A DNA stretch of 36,916 nt from contig JAHOYU010000175.1 of the NCBI GenBank assembly GCA_019038625.1, positions 1 to 36,916 of the forward strand. The letters run 5' to 3'. The position numbers were made by a program, and so were the translations under genes. The notes beneath the pieces are model-generated. The model worked only from the letters and a program-made list of their open reading frames with translations. It made no database searches and was not told the origin of the DNA. Position 1 is the stretch's first letter; the number at the start of each line of letters is the position of its first letter. Below, in pieces: positions 7,082 to 16,418 of this stretch. This stretch comes from Candidatus Latescibacterota bacterium (GTDB taxonomy: Bacteria; Krumholzibacteriota; Krumholzibacteriia; Krumholzibacteriales; Krumholzibacteriaceae).

Positions 7082-9216
7082 TCAGACTCTGCTTTTCCTG
7101 ACGAATTACCCAACTTGATACCAAAACGCTTTTCATAATACTTTCTGTGAGCCTCGACAGTAAGCATGGGTATTGCCTCCCTGATGACATTATCCCGCCC
7201 GGGAAGGTCGGCTTTCCTCAATGTCTCGAAAAGTCCGGCCAGTCTATCCAGATTCATAGACCCGTTACCTTTCAGATCATTAATCAGATTATCGACTCTT
7301 CTGCGCCATTCCATGTCGCGTCTCTTGCTGGGAAATCTGCGCATTACAAGAACTATCCAGTCCGATCTGATTCCCGGGTTCAATTCGTCTGAATATCTAT
7401 CAAGGATACCGCTCTGCCCAAGTCCTGCCGCTGCCAGTTCCAGTATCGGCGTACAATCCTCTTCATAATATGTACTCATTGCATCCGTGGAGAGCCATGA
7501 TCCGAACACTTCCTCCAGCAATTCTTTATTGTCCTGCTCCACGGAGACTTCCATAAGCGAATGATAGGTGTTGTGTCGATCCTTTCCAGGATTCATGGAA
7601 AACAATTCGGACAACGAGCCTTCCTTGTCTACATCGAACAGCTTGGTCACGAAACGTGCTTTGAGGTAGCTCCTGTCCTCTCTGTCATCTACTCGCGAAA
7701 GCAGACCTCTCGCCTCATCTATCCTACTCTGGGCGACATAGTCATGCAGTTCTGATGTAAGCCGTTCCCGAAGCCAATGGTGTCTCAGTCGCCCGAGGTC
7801 CATCTCCAGCCTCTTCGGAAGCGAATTGAGATCTTCCTGCCAATCCTCAACAGGGATATTCTTCGATGCACCGCAGGCTGACAACACCATAGAGGCTTCC
7901 AGCCCAAATTCCATGAATTCTGGATACCTTGATCGCATTTCTTCGAGAGATGGGACCATCATGCCGAGAAAAAGTAATCCCCGGTTACTCCATATAGTCA
8001 CGGTTCCACGGCTGACCAGTTCGTCCGAAAAATTTTCCGGTATCGGCTCTTCTCCCACGGCACCGAGAACAATTGAAAGCTGCAGGCTCTCACCGCAAAA
8101 ACTCCCGTTGTCATAGATGATATTGGGACGTACCCCGACTATAAGATCTCCTACCCGCCTCCAGCAATTGGGAATGCCCTGGATTGCCCTACCCGCTAGA
8201 GAATCGAGAAGTGTGCCGATATCAGGATCCAGAGGCAGATTATTCTCCATAGAAGCTGGACTACGCACTATGTTCCTGAGTCTTAAAAATAGATCGCTCA
8301 GTCGCTTAATGTCGTCTGGCGCGGTCTGGGACCAGTCATTGATGGTAATCTCTGTCATGTCTGAAGACAACGACATGTCCCAATCGTCGTCCAGAGCTTC
8401 AGCCTTGATGCTCTTGGATACATATGGTGCTAAAACCAGCTTCAGATCTTTCATATTGTATGTCGGATATCCTGACAACAATTGCATCGGTGGTTCCACG
8501 GGCACGCTTATCTCTATCCTCGGCACTGTGACCTCGCGGAAAAATCCTGCTTCTTCCTGGATACCTGCTATTTCAGCACGTGCGATAGCAATGCTGGCGA
8601 AACTGATGGAATCGCTTTTTTTCTGGCTGTCAAACCAGGCCCCGAATGTCTGCAGGAGGGCTTGCACTGTTGCAAGCATACTTCTCCAGCCTCTATATAT
8701 CTCCTCGTCAGTCCGCAATGTAGCCCTTATTTCGTCCAGGACCGTTCCCCTGCCGAAGAATTCATCCGGCACGACCTTATCTTTTGGAAGTTCTGTCGTA
8801 TCAACAGCCGGCTCATCAGCTTCTCCTTCGGCAATAACATCAGTCGGTTCGTTTTCCATTATCAGGGCAAATAGTTTTGCCGATATCATCCTGAAAATGG
8901 AATCGCTATTTTCTTTGCCGGCATTGATATTATTCCAGTCATTTATCAGCCCTTGATCGTCATTCTCGTTCAGGATACTGGAAAGAGATTCCCTATCGAT
9001 TCCGAAAATCTCCTGAAGCTCAGGAGAAAAACGATCTACAAAGCCGCGTATCATGTCACGAGACGTTTCGTATTCCTTCGGAGCCTGCTGTCCGCTTTTC
9101 TTCCTGAATATCTTTCTCTCGATCGATCCTACGGCGTCCTTGCCGAACACTGAATCGTATCCTACTTTCCCAAGGTCGGATTCCCATTCGTTTATCAGAA
9201 TTCTTAATTGAGGCAT
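7078..9216 (-). CDS. Large soluble helical protein, unknown
   Basis: This is a 712-aa protein with no signal peptide and no membrane segment. The first 150 residues are helical and charged, the middle (about 230-440) contains mixed alpha/beta segments (VTVPRIEISVPVEPP, GTVTIWSNRGLLFLGMMVP), and the last 250 residues are a run of helices with spacing like TPR or HEAT repeats (RIDEARGLLSRVDDREDRSY, KELLEEVFGSWLS). I recognise no catalytic motif. It follows the pseudo-helicase gene by 13 bp and overlaps the next gene by 4 bp. A cytoplasmic scaffold or effector of the system is the likely role, by context only. Confidence 0.7.
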   Translation of the reverse strand: MPQLRILINEWESDLGKVGYDSVFGKDAVGSIERKIFRKKSGQQAPKEYETSRDMIRGFVDRFSPELQEIFGIDRESLSSILNENDDQGLINDWNNINAGKENSDSIFRMISAKLFALIMENEPTDVIAEGEADEPAVDTTELPKDKVVPDEFFGRGTVLDEIRATLRTDEEIYRGWRSMLATVQALLQTFGAWFDSQKKSDSISFASIAIARAEIAGIQEEAGFFREVTVPRIEISVPVEPPMQLLSGYPTYNMKDLKLVLAPYVSKSIKAEALDDDWDMSLSSDMTEITINDWSQTAPDDIKRLSDLFLRLRNIVRSPASMENNLPLDPDIGTLLDSLAGRAIQGIPNCWRRVGDLIVGVRPNIIYDNGSFCGESLQLSIVLGAVGEEPIPENFSDELVSRGTVTIWSNRGLLFLGMMVPSLEEMRSRYPEFMEFGLEASMVLSACGASKNIPVEDWQEDLNSLPKRLEMDLGRLRHHWLRERLTSELHDYVAQSRIDEARGLLSRVDDREDRSYLKARFVTKLFDVDKEGSLSELFSMNPGKDRHNTYHSLMEVSVEQDNKELLEEVFGSWLSTDAMSTYYEEDCTPILELAAAGLGQSGILDRYSDELNPGIRSDWIVLVMRRFPSKRRDMEWRRRVDNLINDLKGNGSMNLDRLAGLFETLRKADLPGRDNVIREAIPMLTVEAHRKYYEKRFGIKLGNSSGKAESD

Positions 9217-9229
9217 GCTCCTCCTCTTT

Positions 9230-12200
9230 TTACTTGCCCTTTCCGGGCCTTCCTATCCTGTTAGCATCAGCGTATACTTTTGACATCAGTTCACTTTTTG
9301 GATCCGACCATTCAGACCCGTCAGCTTCGGTGTCCGATGAATATTCTGTCACCTCTTTACCGAGAGCTGTCTCTATTCCTTCCATTGTCTCCTCATCTTC
9401 TGATCCGTCTATCCAGAGATTACAGCCGAAATCCAGGGGTTCTTCATCCGCTTCCGGATCCCTTGCGAGGACCACCTTCTTGAAATACTCCACAACGCGA
9501 TCGGCTATAGTGATATCCATTTCCGGAGACGGATCCGGAGGAAGATGGTCAAACTTCCCAAGTCTGGGGAAAAAACAATCCTGAATCCTGTACCACTCGG
9601 CTCCCTCTTCGTGCATAGATACAATCAAGGCTGCGATCTTCCTGATAAGGACGGGCTCTATCATGTTACAGACACCCAACCCTCCCGGCACATTATCTAT
9701 TATGGTCACATCATAATAAAGGTTCTCTGCCACTCCCCTGCTAAAAGGCTTAAAGCAGTTATGTGTCACATCAATTACATCCTCTGTATCGAGGCATACC
9801 ATCTTGAGATAACGCTTCAGGACGTGAGCAATAAGATGAGCCGATTCGGAATCGAGACCAGGGAAAAACAGGACCGAAGCATCTACTTCCATCTCTGAAG
9901 TGATCTGGCCTTCTATGCCATACAATGATTCTTCGATAAGATCCTGACCCCTCCAGGTCCTGTACCCGAGGATGACTTCTTTTATTTTCATCCTTGTCCT
10001 GTAGATTCCTATTCCCTCTTCAGAAAAGATATGATCACTCGCCAGAGTGATGTCTTTATTCTCGAGAATGAATATCTGCCTTATCTTCAGGGTTCGTAGA
10101 TCTTCAGGTTCCGGATAACATTCAAGGACACCCTTGATCGGCAATCCTTTTACTCTTACTCGTTCTCCATTAAGTGAGAAGATCCTTCCCGGCCACAGAA
10201 TCGAAAGTTGCCGCTGAGGGTCTATTTTTCTTCGAATCCCCAGTTCTATACAACGCACTTCGATCGGCGGAATATCATGATCCGGATCATCGACAGCCCC
10301 GTCAACCGTCCGGGTGACTGGGATGGCATACCCTGTATCGCGCCTGTAAGAAAAGGTTTTCCCATAAACAGGGTCATTAATTATCTGTACAGGTTGTTCT
10401 TCCTTGCCTTTACATTCCGCCTTCAAACTGATCAACAGATCCTCGAGGGCTCTTTTCCCGAAAAGTTCCGCGATTCGGTCTACAGGTTGTGGTTTTTCAA
10501 GGATCAGTCGCGTCATCTGTTTACGATTAAGGATAGGATTATCGATGCCTGGCAATAGAACAGGTGACACCTGATTGTGTCTGTACTGCAGGAATTCTCC
10601 TAAATGGTCATGCAGCCATTGCTCGAAGCCGTCTCTCGGAGGCATCATGAAACAGATATGATGTCCCGTGGTGCATGCTCTCGATAGTTCCCGTATCTCC
10701 GAGACCTGGGTAAAGAATGTTTCCGGAAGAAGCCTGACCAGGCTTACGACTACTGATTCTTCTGCGAATTCTTCCGCTCTGGTGGTCCAGCGCGCCAGGT
10801 CAAGACTGTCAAGATTCGCTTTTGCTCTCGGCCCTATGCTCAGGTAGAACTTCTCATATCCCGCATCCGCCATACCGCTACCAAACCGTGTCAACAGGTC
10901 AAGGTCGTCCTTGAAATTGAGGCTGTCCCGCCCCCTGTTGCCCATTGTCATCAGATCTATCCTTGAACCGCCCGCATAACCAAGTGGTAATTCGACAAAT
11001 TCGCGGCTTAGAAGCCTGTTAAAAGACCTCTGGTCCTCCCGAGCACCGTCGAGAACCGAGACCATGACAGGAAGGTCCGCTGGTTGCTTACCAGCGAGTG
11101 ATGTCATTCTCTTTATAATGAACGGTATCTCAGCCTTTATGAGGGGCGACGACTCATCAGTCTCAAATATTATCGCCAGATCCATTCTTGTCCAGAATAG
11201 CGACAACCGGTTCTCATGGTCGGCGATCCTGTCAAATGAACCGAGATCGGCAACCAGAATATCTATTTTATCAGCCGTACCCTTTACTTCGAAGAGGTGT
11301 TCGCTCCCCGCATATTCTATGTTGAAACATTGCACTGCGGGATAATGGTTACTGAACGCTTCAAGTCTTCGGATAAGCTTTGCCGCCTGATCGGCATTCC
11401 TCACCAGTATAAGAGAGCTTCCACCGCGAAATGCTGCTTCTATAGAGCACAGGATACCAACGACCTCACGACCCGACCCTCTTGGGCCATTGACAACAAG
11501 GGACAGCTTTTCTGATAAAAGCTTTTCCAGCGCATGGCAAAGGAATGCTTCAATATCACGTCTACCGAAGAGCTCGAGGCTGTCCTTCATTCGATCGGAA
11601 AGTTCTGCATCAGGAACCGGCACGGCATTTCCAGCATTCTGATGGATGGTCTCCCTGTACTTTATCGCGGAGTCATCTCCCCCGGTTCCCAGATATCTTT
11701 TGTCTGAAAGAAATTCTGGAAGTTTTTCAACTTCAATTTTCCGGCCCGTCTTCATGGGAGAACGGGTAAAATCGATACGGCTGCCCCAGACGGGTGCAAA
11801 CATCCGAGGCAATACAACCGGGAACAGGTGGGCCGCTGCCAGAAATGCAGGCGGAAGATAAAGACTGAAAAATATCGCCAGCAGGTCGGAAACAAGCAGA
11901 AACAGCACATAGACAGGTACCAGTATCACAAGCCATTTCTTTGTGCTGCCATCGAGACGATTATAATTCACGAAGCACAACACTCTCCACGTGCGCCTTG
12001 CGATGCGGGACCGCCTTGAGAAAGGTTCGACGTGGAGCCAGTCCAGATTGAAGATACGGTAGACCTGGCGCGGTAGAATAACGAGTAAAATACCTCCCAG
12101 TATCGTATACAACACCATTGGCAGAAAGAAACTCCTCGAACCAAATAAGAATCTGCTAATGGGTTCCGGAATCGGTCCAGCAGGTGTTCTCTGGAGCAGA

Positions 12201-12787
12201 AGACTCAGCGGGTCTGCACCCACAGCCCGTTCTATGAAGAGCGAGATTACAGCATATATCACGGCCACTATGATGAGGGATATGACAAGCAACGGAGCGT
12301 CATGAACCGCAATCTGCCACATCCCCTCTTTATCTCTGAGACCGGCCGAAGAAAATCTTTTATCAGTTTCAGAGTCATTATCTTCAATGTTGTTATCCTG
12401 ATTCAGGGGTTGTCCGTTTCCTGATCCGATCCCGGTCACTTCTTCAATATCACGGTCGATCTCAGCATTTTCGGGATTATCGTCTTCCTCTATTATTACA
12501 CCCGGTTCTTCATCCTTATCAGGTTCCGCGGAGGAACCGCTCTTCCCTTCAAAGTCAGATCCGATGTCTCCATACCTGGCGTTCAAAGATGGGAACTCAT
12601 CCAACAACAGATCGATATCCTGCTCCTGTTCGATTCTCAATCGTCGTCCGAGATAAAACAGGTACGTACCAATCGCAAAAAGGATGAAAATATATACGGG
12701 AAACACCCAGAGGACGGCAGCAGCCTGCAATGCTTCACCTATTTCATTCAGGCCGTTACCAAATATTTCGTTCAGAAGGTTATTCAT
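9230..12787 (-). CDS. Membrane-anchored DUF1998 helicase-like protein with degenerate ATPase motifs
   Basis: This 1185-aa protein has hydrophobic segments near residues 23-46, 165-187, 220-240 and 286-328, with an acidic linker (80-150) between the first two. Residues about 400-620 follow the order of an SF2 helicase first RecA domain: GPRGSGRE (434-441) where Walker A GxxGxGK[ST] is expected, a motif-Ia-like SLILVRNADQAAKLI, DILVADLGSF, and DLAIIFETDE where a DExH Walker B should sit. The Walker A Lys is Arg and the acidic box is not intact, so ATP hydrolysis is unlikely. The C-terminal part matches DUF1998 of YprA/MrfA-like helicases (LWPGRIFSLNGERVRVKG; IIDNVPGGLG near 1032-1038) but lacks the usual cysteine cluster. 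A membrane-bound helicase relative is very unusual; it probably serves as a nucleotide or nucleic-acid sensor or a scaffold. Confidence 0.7.
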   Translation of the reverse strand: MNNLLNEIFGNGLNEIGEALQAAAVLWVFPVYIFILFAIGTYLFYLGRRLRIEQEQDIDLLLDEFPSLNARYGDIGSDFEGKSGSSAEPDKDEEPGVIIEEDDNPENAEIDRDIEEVTGIGSGNGQPLNQDNNIEDNDSETDKRFSSAGLRDKEGMWQIAVHDAPLLVISLIIVAVIYAVISLFIERAVGADPLSLLLQRTPAGPIPEPISRFLFGSRSFFLPMVLYTILGGILLVILPRQVYRIFNLDWLHVEPFSRRSRIARRTWRVLCFVNYNRLDGSTKKWLVILVPVYVLFLLVSDLLAIFFSLYLPPAFLAAAHLFPVVLPRMFAPVWGSRIDFTRSPMKTGRKIEVEKLPEFLSDKRYLGTGGDDSAIKYRETIHQNAGNAVPVPDAELSDRMKDSLELFGRRDIEAFLCHALEKLLSEKLSLVVNGPRGSGREVVGILCSIEAAFRGGSSLILVRNADQAAKLIRRLEAFSNHYPAVQCFNIEYAGSEHLFEVKGTADKIDILVADLGSFDRIADHENRLSLFWTRMDLAIIFETDESSPLIKAEIPFIIKRMTSLAGKQPADLPVMVSVLDGAREDQRSFNRLLSREFVELPLGYAGGSRIDLMTMGNRGRDSLNFKDDLDLLTRFGSGMADAGYEKFYLSIGPRAKANLDSLDLARWTTRAEEFAEESVVVSLVRLLPETFFTQVSEIRELSRACTTGHHICFMMPPRDGFEQWLHDHLGEFLQYRHNQVSPVLLPGIDNPILNRKQMTRLILEKPQPVDRIAELFGKRALEDLLISLKAECKGKEEQPVQIINDPVYGKTFSYRRDTGYAIPVTRTVDGAVDDPDHDIPPIEVRCIELGIRRKIDPQRQLSILWPGRIFSLNGERVRVKGLPIKGVLECYPEPEDLRTLKIRQIFILENKDITLASDHIFSEEGIGIYRTRMKIKEVILGYRTWRGQDLIEESLYGIEGQITSEMEVDASVLFFPGLDSESAHLIAHVLKRYLKMVCLDTEDVIDVTHNCFKPFSRGVAENLYYDVTIIDNVPGGLGVCNMIEPVLIRKIAALIVSMHEEGAEWYRIQDCFFPRLGKFDHLPPDPSPEMDITIADRVVEYFKKVVLARDPEADEEPLDFGCNLWIDGSEDEETMEGIETALGKEVTEYSSDTEADGSEWSDPKSELMSKVYADANRIGRPGKGK

Positions 12788-12789
12788 TT

Positions 12790-15420
12790 TCAGACTCTTA
12801 ATTCATCCCATGGCTTAATGTCTTCGAATGTTTCGTCACTGCTCTTAATCCATTCTTCCATAAAATCGTCTATCTCATCGTTGCTGTGGTCCGGGTACAT
12901 GTATCGCAGAATCGATTGAATACTGATGTCACGAATGATCCGCAAACCCCAGATATGGTCCTTTTCGCTGGATATAATCTTCTTGAATGATGCCATCGCC
13001 CTGCTCTCCAGAGTCTGAATAAAACTCAAAGCTTCCTGGGGACATACGAGAAATATCTTCGTATCCTCGATGAGCTTGTCCTGTTCCTGCGATGTCAGAA
13101 AGTGAAATATCTGGCCGTGAGAAAGTCTGTCCGACAGTCCTGTAAGGAATTTTCCAAGTGAAAGTAAGAGTTTTTCCTCTTGAGATGGAAGCGAAAAGAC
13201 ACTGCAATCTTTGAAGAAGGGTATCTCCCTTTCCGCCTCTGACAGGACACGGTCGAAATCCGCCACTTCATTGAGGAATGAATCAACACCATCACGGCAC
13301 AACCTGTACGCGACATTCTGGGCTGATATCCTGATCGAAAGACTCTTGTTGATCTGGATGGCAAACTGTTCTGCATCCTGAGGATCGACGAGATAATCGT
13401 TGAAATAAAGATTCCTCTCGACCTCCAGTTCCCTGTCTTCATGCAGCATTTTCAGTTTATCTTCGATTCTTTCCAGGACTTTTGCGGCTGTTTCCCGGGC
13501 TTTTCTAACCCTGATCTCCACAAATTTCAATAACCCCTGGATCAGGCTCAACGATCCCAGCTCCTCATGCTTATACCACCATGAGCCGGTCTTTCTAGCC
13601 ATCAGTGAGCCGGCTGCGGGGAAAACTCCCATATAGTCAACTCCGCCTACTAATTCAGGAGCATCATCCTCCATCACTTCTTCCATGATCCTGCTTGATT
13701 CCGATGGCGTCGTATCAAGATATTTCTTGAGCCGGCGCCTGGTGTACAAATGGTACAGGCCCAGCAAGGGAAAACAGATTATGAATGAGACTATCAGAAG
13801 GGCTGGAAACAGCATGGGATGCTCATTAAAACTCTCCAGCAATCTCGCCCCCTCTGTAGAAGGATCGACGAATGTCTTCCAGAGCCTGAAAATTGCCAGT
13901 AGTTGTAGAGTTGAAAACACGGCCATAAGCGGGATCCAGATCCTGAAAGCGTAGCCCGGGATATAATTCCAGATCTGTCCCCTCAACCGGGCCCACATGT
14001 CGCGCACGATAGCAAATCTCCATCTTCTTTGAGGCAGTTTTTCCTCTTCGGAATCAAGCAGTCTTCGCGCCTGACGGATTATAGTTTCCTCGCACGTCCT
14101 GAGGGCCGCACAAAATGTATTCAGTGAATAACCAGCCTTTCCCGTTTCGAGGAGATCGACAAGCTCGTTATCAAGCATTCCCATGATGCGTTTGAGTTCG
14201 CTGTTGCATATATCTCTGAGTAACCGGGCCTTTTTATGAAAGTCCAAAGCGACGTCCTGCCCCGGAGGAGGGTAACAACTGTCGATCAGGTGTTCGAGCC
14301 ATTTCCGGTCGAAATACCTCTCCAGAGTTTCCGGGGGATACCGATACGGTTCCAGAGGGAAGGTCTGGCCTGAAGCAAAGATCTCGAAAAGTCTTTCTTC
14401 AAGAGCAGGAGTAGTGGCGCTGATCCTTCCCTTGTAATGAAAAAGCATTTCGTGGATCGTGTCTCTGTATCTTTCTCTGCCTGTGACATTACGCAGAGTA
14501 TTGGAATCTATTATCTCGTCCTGTATAATTCTGGAAATCCCCAGAATTTCAGCCTGCTGGGCCGGCTGCCCTACATTTCTTCCTTCGGGAACCCTGGCCA
14601 TCTGGCTATACAGATCTTCGACTATCAGCGAGAGTGCTTTCTGATGGAAATATTTTCTTGTGAATTGAATAGTCGCCAGACTCAATACACAGAAGAAATC
14701 CTCTCCGTATTTCGAAAAATTAAGCAGTAGACGAAATTCAGAATCAGCCCGGATTCCTCCCCTGGTACAGAGACCGATAAAGTGTGATGTGATACCTACG
14801 ATCTCAACATCGTTAAGCTGAATATTGTTCGTAAATCCATCATACAGGAAGAACCTCGGTATGGCGGGTCGCCCCTCTTTCTGAAGATTCGTATGCCAGG
14901 CCTCGATGTTTGCCAACTGGCGAGCGATGATCTTTCGGCTCGGCTCGCGGGGCATGTTTACCGACAGGGCAACTGGATGAATAAAAAGACGCGCGTTGCA
15001 CAAGTCATCCCTGAAACTGAATATTGACGAGTATCTTTCGTGAGCGAGCCGCTCGATAAATGGTAGTACAAGAGGAAGGTAGAACCTGAAATCCTCATCG
15101 CGCCAGGCCCCGCAGACGAAAACGTCGAGATAATAAGAGTATCCGAAATTCTTTACCGGCCTGTCACCGAGAAGCTTTTCAAAAGCTGTCGCAATGTTTT
15201 CCAGGAGTTTGTTCTCGCTGCTCGACCACAATCTGTCGGGCGAACGATCGATTTTACCTGATCTTTTCGTACAATGGCTCAGTACGATGAATGTCGAGGA
15301 ATCTTCACGATTGATATCCTCTGAACTTCCCTCTCCGTACTCGTCGAGATAGTGTTGAGCCACCTGCTCACCCATCTCGCCGATTCCCAGAATTATCGAC
15401 TGGCACTTGAGGATCTTCAA
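12790..15420 (-). CDS. Membrane-anchored divergent tubulin-like protein (pseudo-GTPase candidate)
   Basis: This is an 876-aa protein. Its first 260 residues line up by eye, segment by segment, with the Tubulin_2 protein encoded two genes upstream: SIILGIGEMGEQVAQHY against the GLGGAGGQ loop, YLDVFVCGAWRDEDFRFYLP against the GGTGSG segment, FFLYDGFTNNIQLNDVEIVG against the FIYVIDTNPDVFIDNWKVS strand, and a matching helix after it. The tubulin signature GGTGSG is replaced by GAWRDED, so GTP binding is probably lost. Two membrane segments lie near residues 491-511 and 537-557, followed by about 300 soluble, partly coiled residues. The ATG overlaps the previous stop by 4 bp. Membrane tethering of the tubulin-like filament is the inferred role. 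Confidence 0.6.
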   Translation of the reverse strand: MKILKCQSIILGIGEMGEQVAQHYLDEYGEGSSEDINREDSSTFIVLSHCTKRSGKIDRSPDRLWSSSENKLLENIATAFEKLLGDRPVKNFGYSYYLDVFVCGAWRDEDFRFYLPLVLPFIERLAHERYSSIFSFRDDLCNARLFIHPVALSVNMPREPSRKIIARQLANIEAWHTNLQKEGRPAIPRFFLYDGFTNNIQLNDVEIVGITSHFIGLCTRGGIRADSEFRLLLNFSKYGEDFFCVLSLATIQFTRKYFHQKALSLIVEDLYSQMARVPEGRNVGQPAQQAEILGISRIIQDEIIDSNTLRNVTGRERYRDTIHEMLFHYKGRISATTPALEERLFEIFASGQTFPLEPYRYPPETLERYFDRKWLEHLIDSCYPPPGQDVALDFHKKARLLRDICNSELKRIMGMLDNELVDLLETGKAGYSLNTFCAALRTCEETIIRQARRLLDSEEEKLPQRRWRFAIVRDMWARLRGQIWNYIPGYAFRIWIPLMAVFSTLQLLAIFRLWKTFVDPSTEGARLLESFNEHPMLFPALLIVSFIICFPLLGLYHLYTRRRLKKYLDTTPSESSRIMEEVMEDDAPELVGGVDYMGVFPAAGSLMARKTGSWWYKHEELGSLSLIQGLLKFVEIRVRKARETAAKVLERIEDKLKMLHEDRELEVERNLYFNDYLVDPQDAEQFAIQINKSLSIRISAQNVAYRLCRDGVDSFLNEVADFDRVLSEAEREIPFFKDCSVFSLPSQEEKLLLSLGKFLTGLSDRLSHGQIFHFLTSQEQDKLIEDTKIFLVCPQEALSFIQTLESRAMASFKKIISSEKDHIWGLRIIRDISIQSILRYMYPDHSNDEIDDFMEEWIKSSDETFEDIKPWDELRV

Positions 15421-16406
15421 TTCTCACCGCCGTTTTCACTCAAGCCCAGCCATCTCATTACGAATTCGGGCATCTTCCCGGAGATATCTGCTCTGTCGGG
15501 CGCTGTCCTGCGTGCGAGAGAATCGAAGTATTTATCCAACACCTGAGGTCTGTTTTTTACCGTTTTCCCATACTTTTTCATGAATCCTTTTCGTGGATCT
15601 GCCCCTGTATCACCAGGTTCGGGCCACGCGGGCAAGGGATCGTTGAGCACTCTTTTAAACGATTCATAGTAGATCCCACTGATGGTAAAGTCGCTCAGTG
15701 TCCTTGCAACCCCTATAGACAGCCACTGGTTCCCCGCGTGAAATACCGTCTCTTCGGAGGGTACTTTCAACCGCGCGGGGCTCATGGCACGTCGAACCTC
15801 TTCAGGATACTCCTCACCCGGTGTAACCGGCGGGATCCTCTCCCACGATGCTGTGTCGTCCGACTCGACCTTGCTTTTTTTGTCCTCTGGTTGATATATC
15901 CCCAGTGTACGACAACACTCCGGCCATCTCGACAATCGTTGAAGGGGTTCCTCGAGCTTGTCGTTCAGAATCCAGACAGTTTCCGCCATCCTGACAATCA
16001 TCTCCTGAGAATAGAAGCCTCCTGGATTATCAAGCACGAACAGGGTCCCCGAAGCATCAGCCCTGCCTACGACCCGCAGTTCCAGGTCACGGAGGCCGCC
16101 GTATATCCTTGCCTCAGTCAGGAGCCTGGTCTCGTATTCTACATTCATGCTGTAAACATCTGGAAGGTAAGCGACTATCAACCATTCTCCCTCATAAGAA
16201 TGGCTGGCCTGTACCGCTTCGAAATCGGAACAGTCTACGATAATAACGCCACGCCCGTTCCTTCCCTTGCCAGCACCGGGAACTGGAAAACTCTTATGGG
16301 AAGCATAATGGTCCATCCATACTCTTCGCCCGGAAGAACTGACAAGTTCAGCCGTCTCGGGCCAGTGCCGCCCCAGGAATACAATCTGCCGGTTTTCTTC
16401 TTTCAT
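15417..16406 (-). CDS. Soluble protein between the two tubulin-like genes, unknown
   Basis: This is a 329-aa protein without signal peptide or membrane segment. The N-terminal 150 residues alternate strands and helices (RQIVFLGRHWPETAELV, GRGVIIVDCSDFEAV, GEWLIVAYLPD, GTLFVLDNPGGF), which suggests a Rossmann-like alpha/beta domain, and the C-terminal third is helical and basic. No nucleotide-binding loop is evident. It starts 12 bp after the Tubulin_2 gene and overlaps the next by 4 bp (ATGA, 15417-15420). This tight position suggests it contacts one or both tubulin-like proteins. Family not recognised. Confidence 0.65.
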   Translation of the reverse strand: MKEENRQIVFLGRHWPETAELVSSSGRRVWMDHYASHKSFPVPGAGKGRNGRGVIIVDCSDFEAVQASHSYEGEWLIVAYLPDVYSMNVEYETRLLTEARIYGGLRDLELRVVGRADASGTLFVLDNPGGFYSQEMIVRMAETVWILNDKLEEPLQRLSRWPECCRTLGIYQPEDKKSKVESDDTASWERIPPVTPGEEYPEEVRRAMSPARLKVPSEETVFHAGNQWLSIGVARTLSDFTISGIYYESFKRVLNDPLPAWPEPGDTGADPRKGFMKKYGKTVKNRPQVLDKYFDSLARRTAPDRADISGKMPEFVMRWLGLSENGGEN

Positions 16407-16418
16407 ACCGATTCCAGA

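Noticed and set aside
8117-8956. Long plus-strand open frame (279 codons)
   Set aside because: It lies fully antisense inside the 712-aa operon gene, has low-complexity Ser/Arg-rich composition and no ribosome site; it is a mirror of coding sequence on the other strand.
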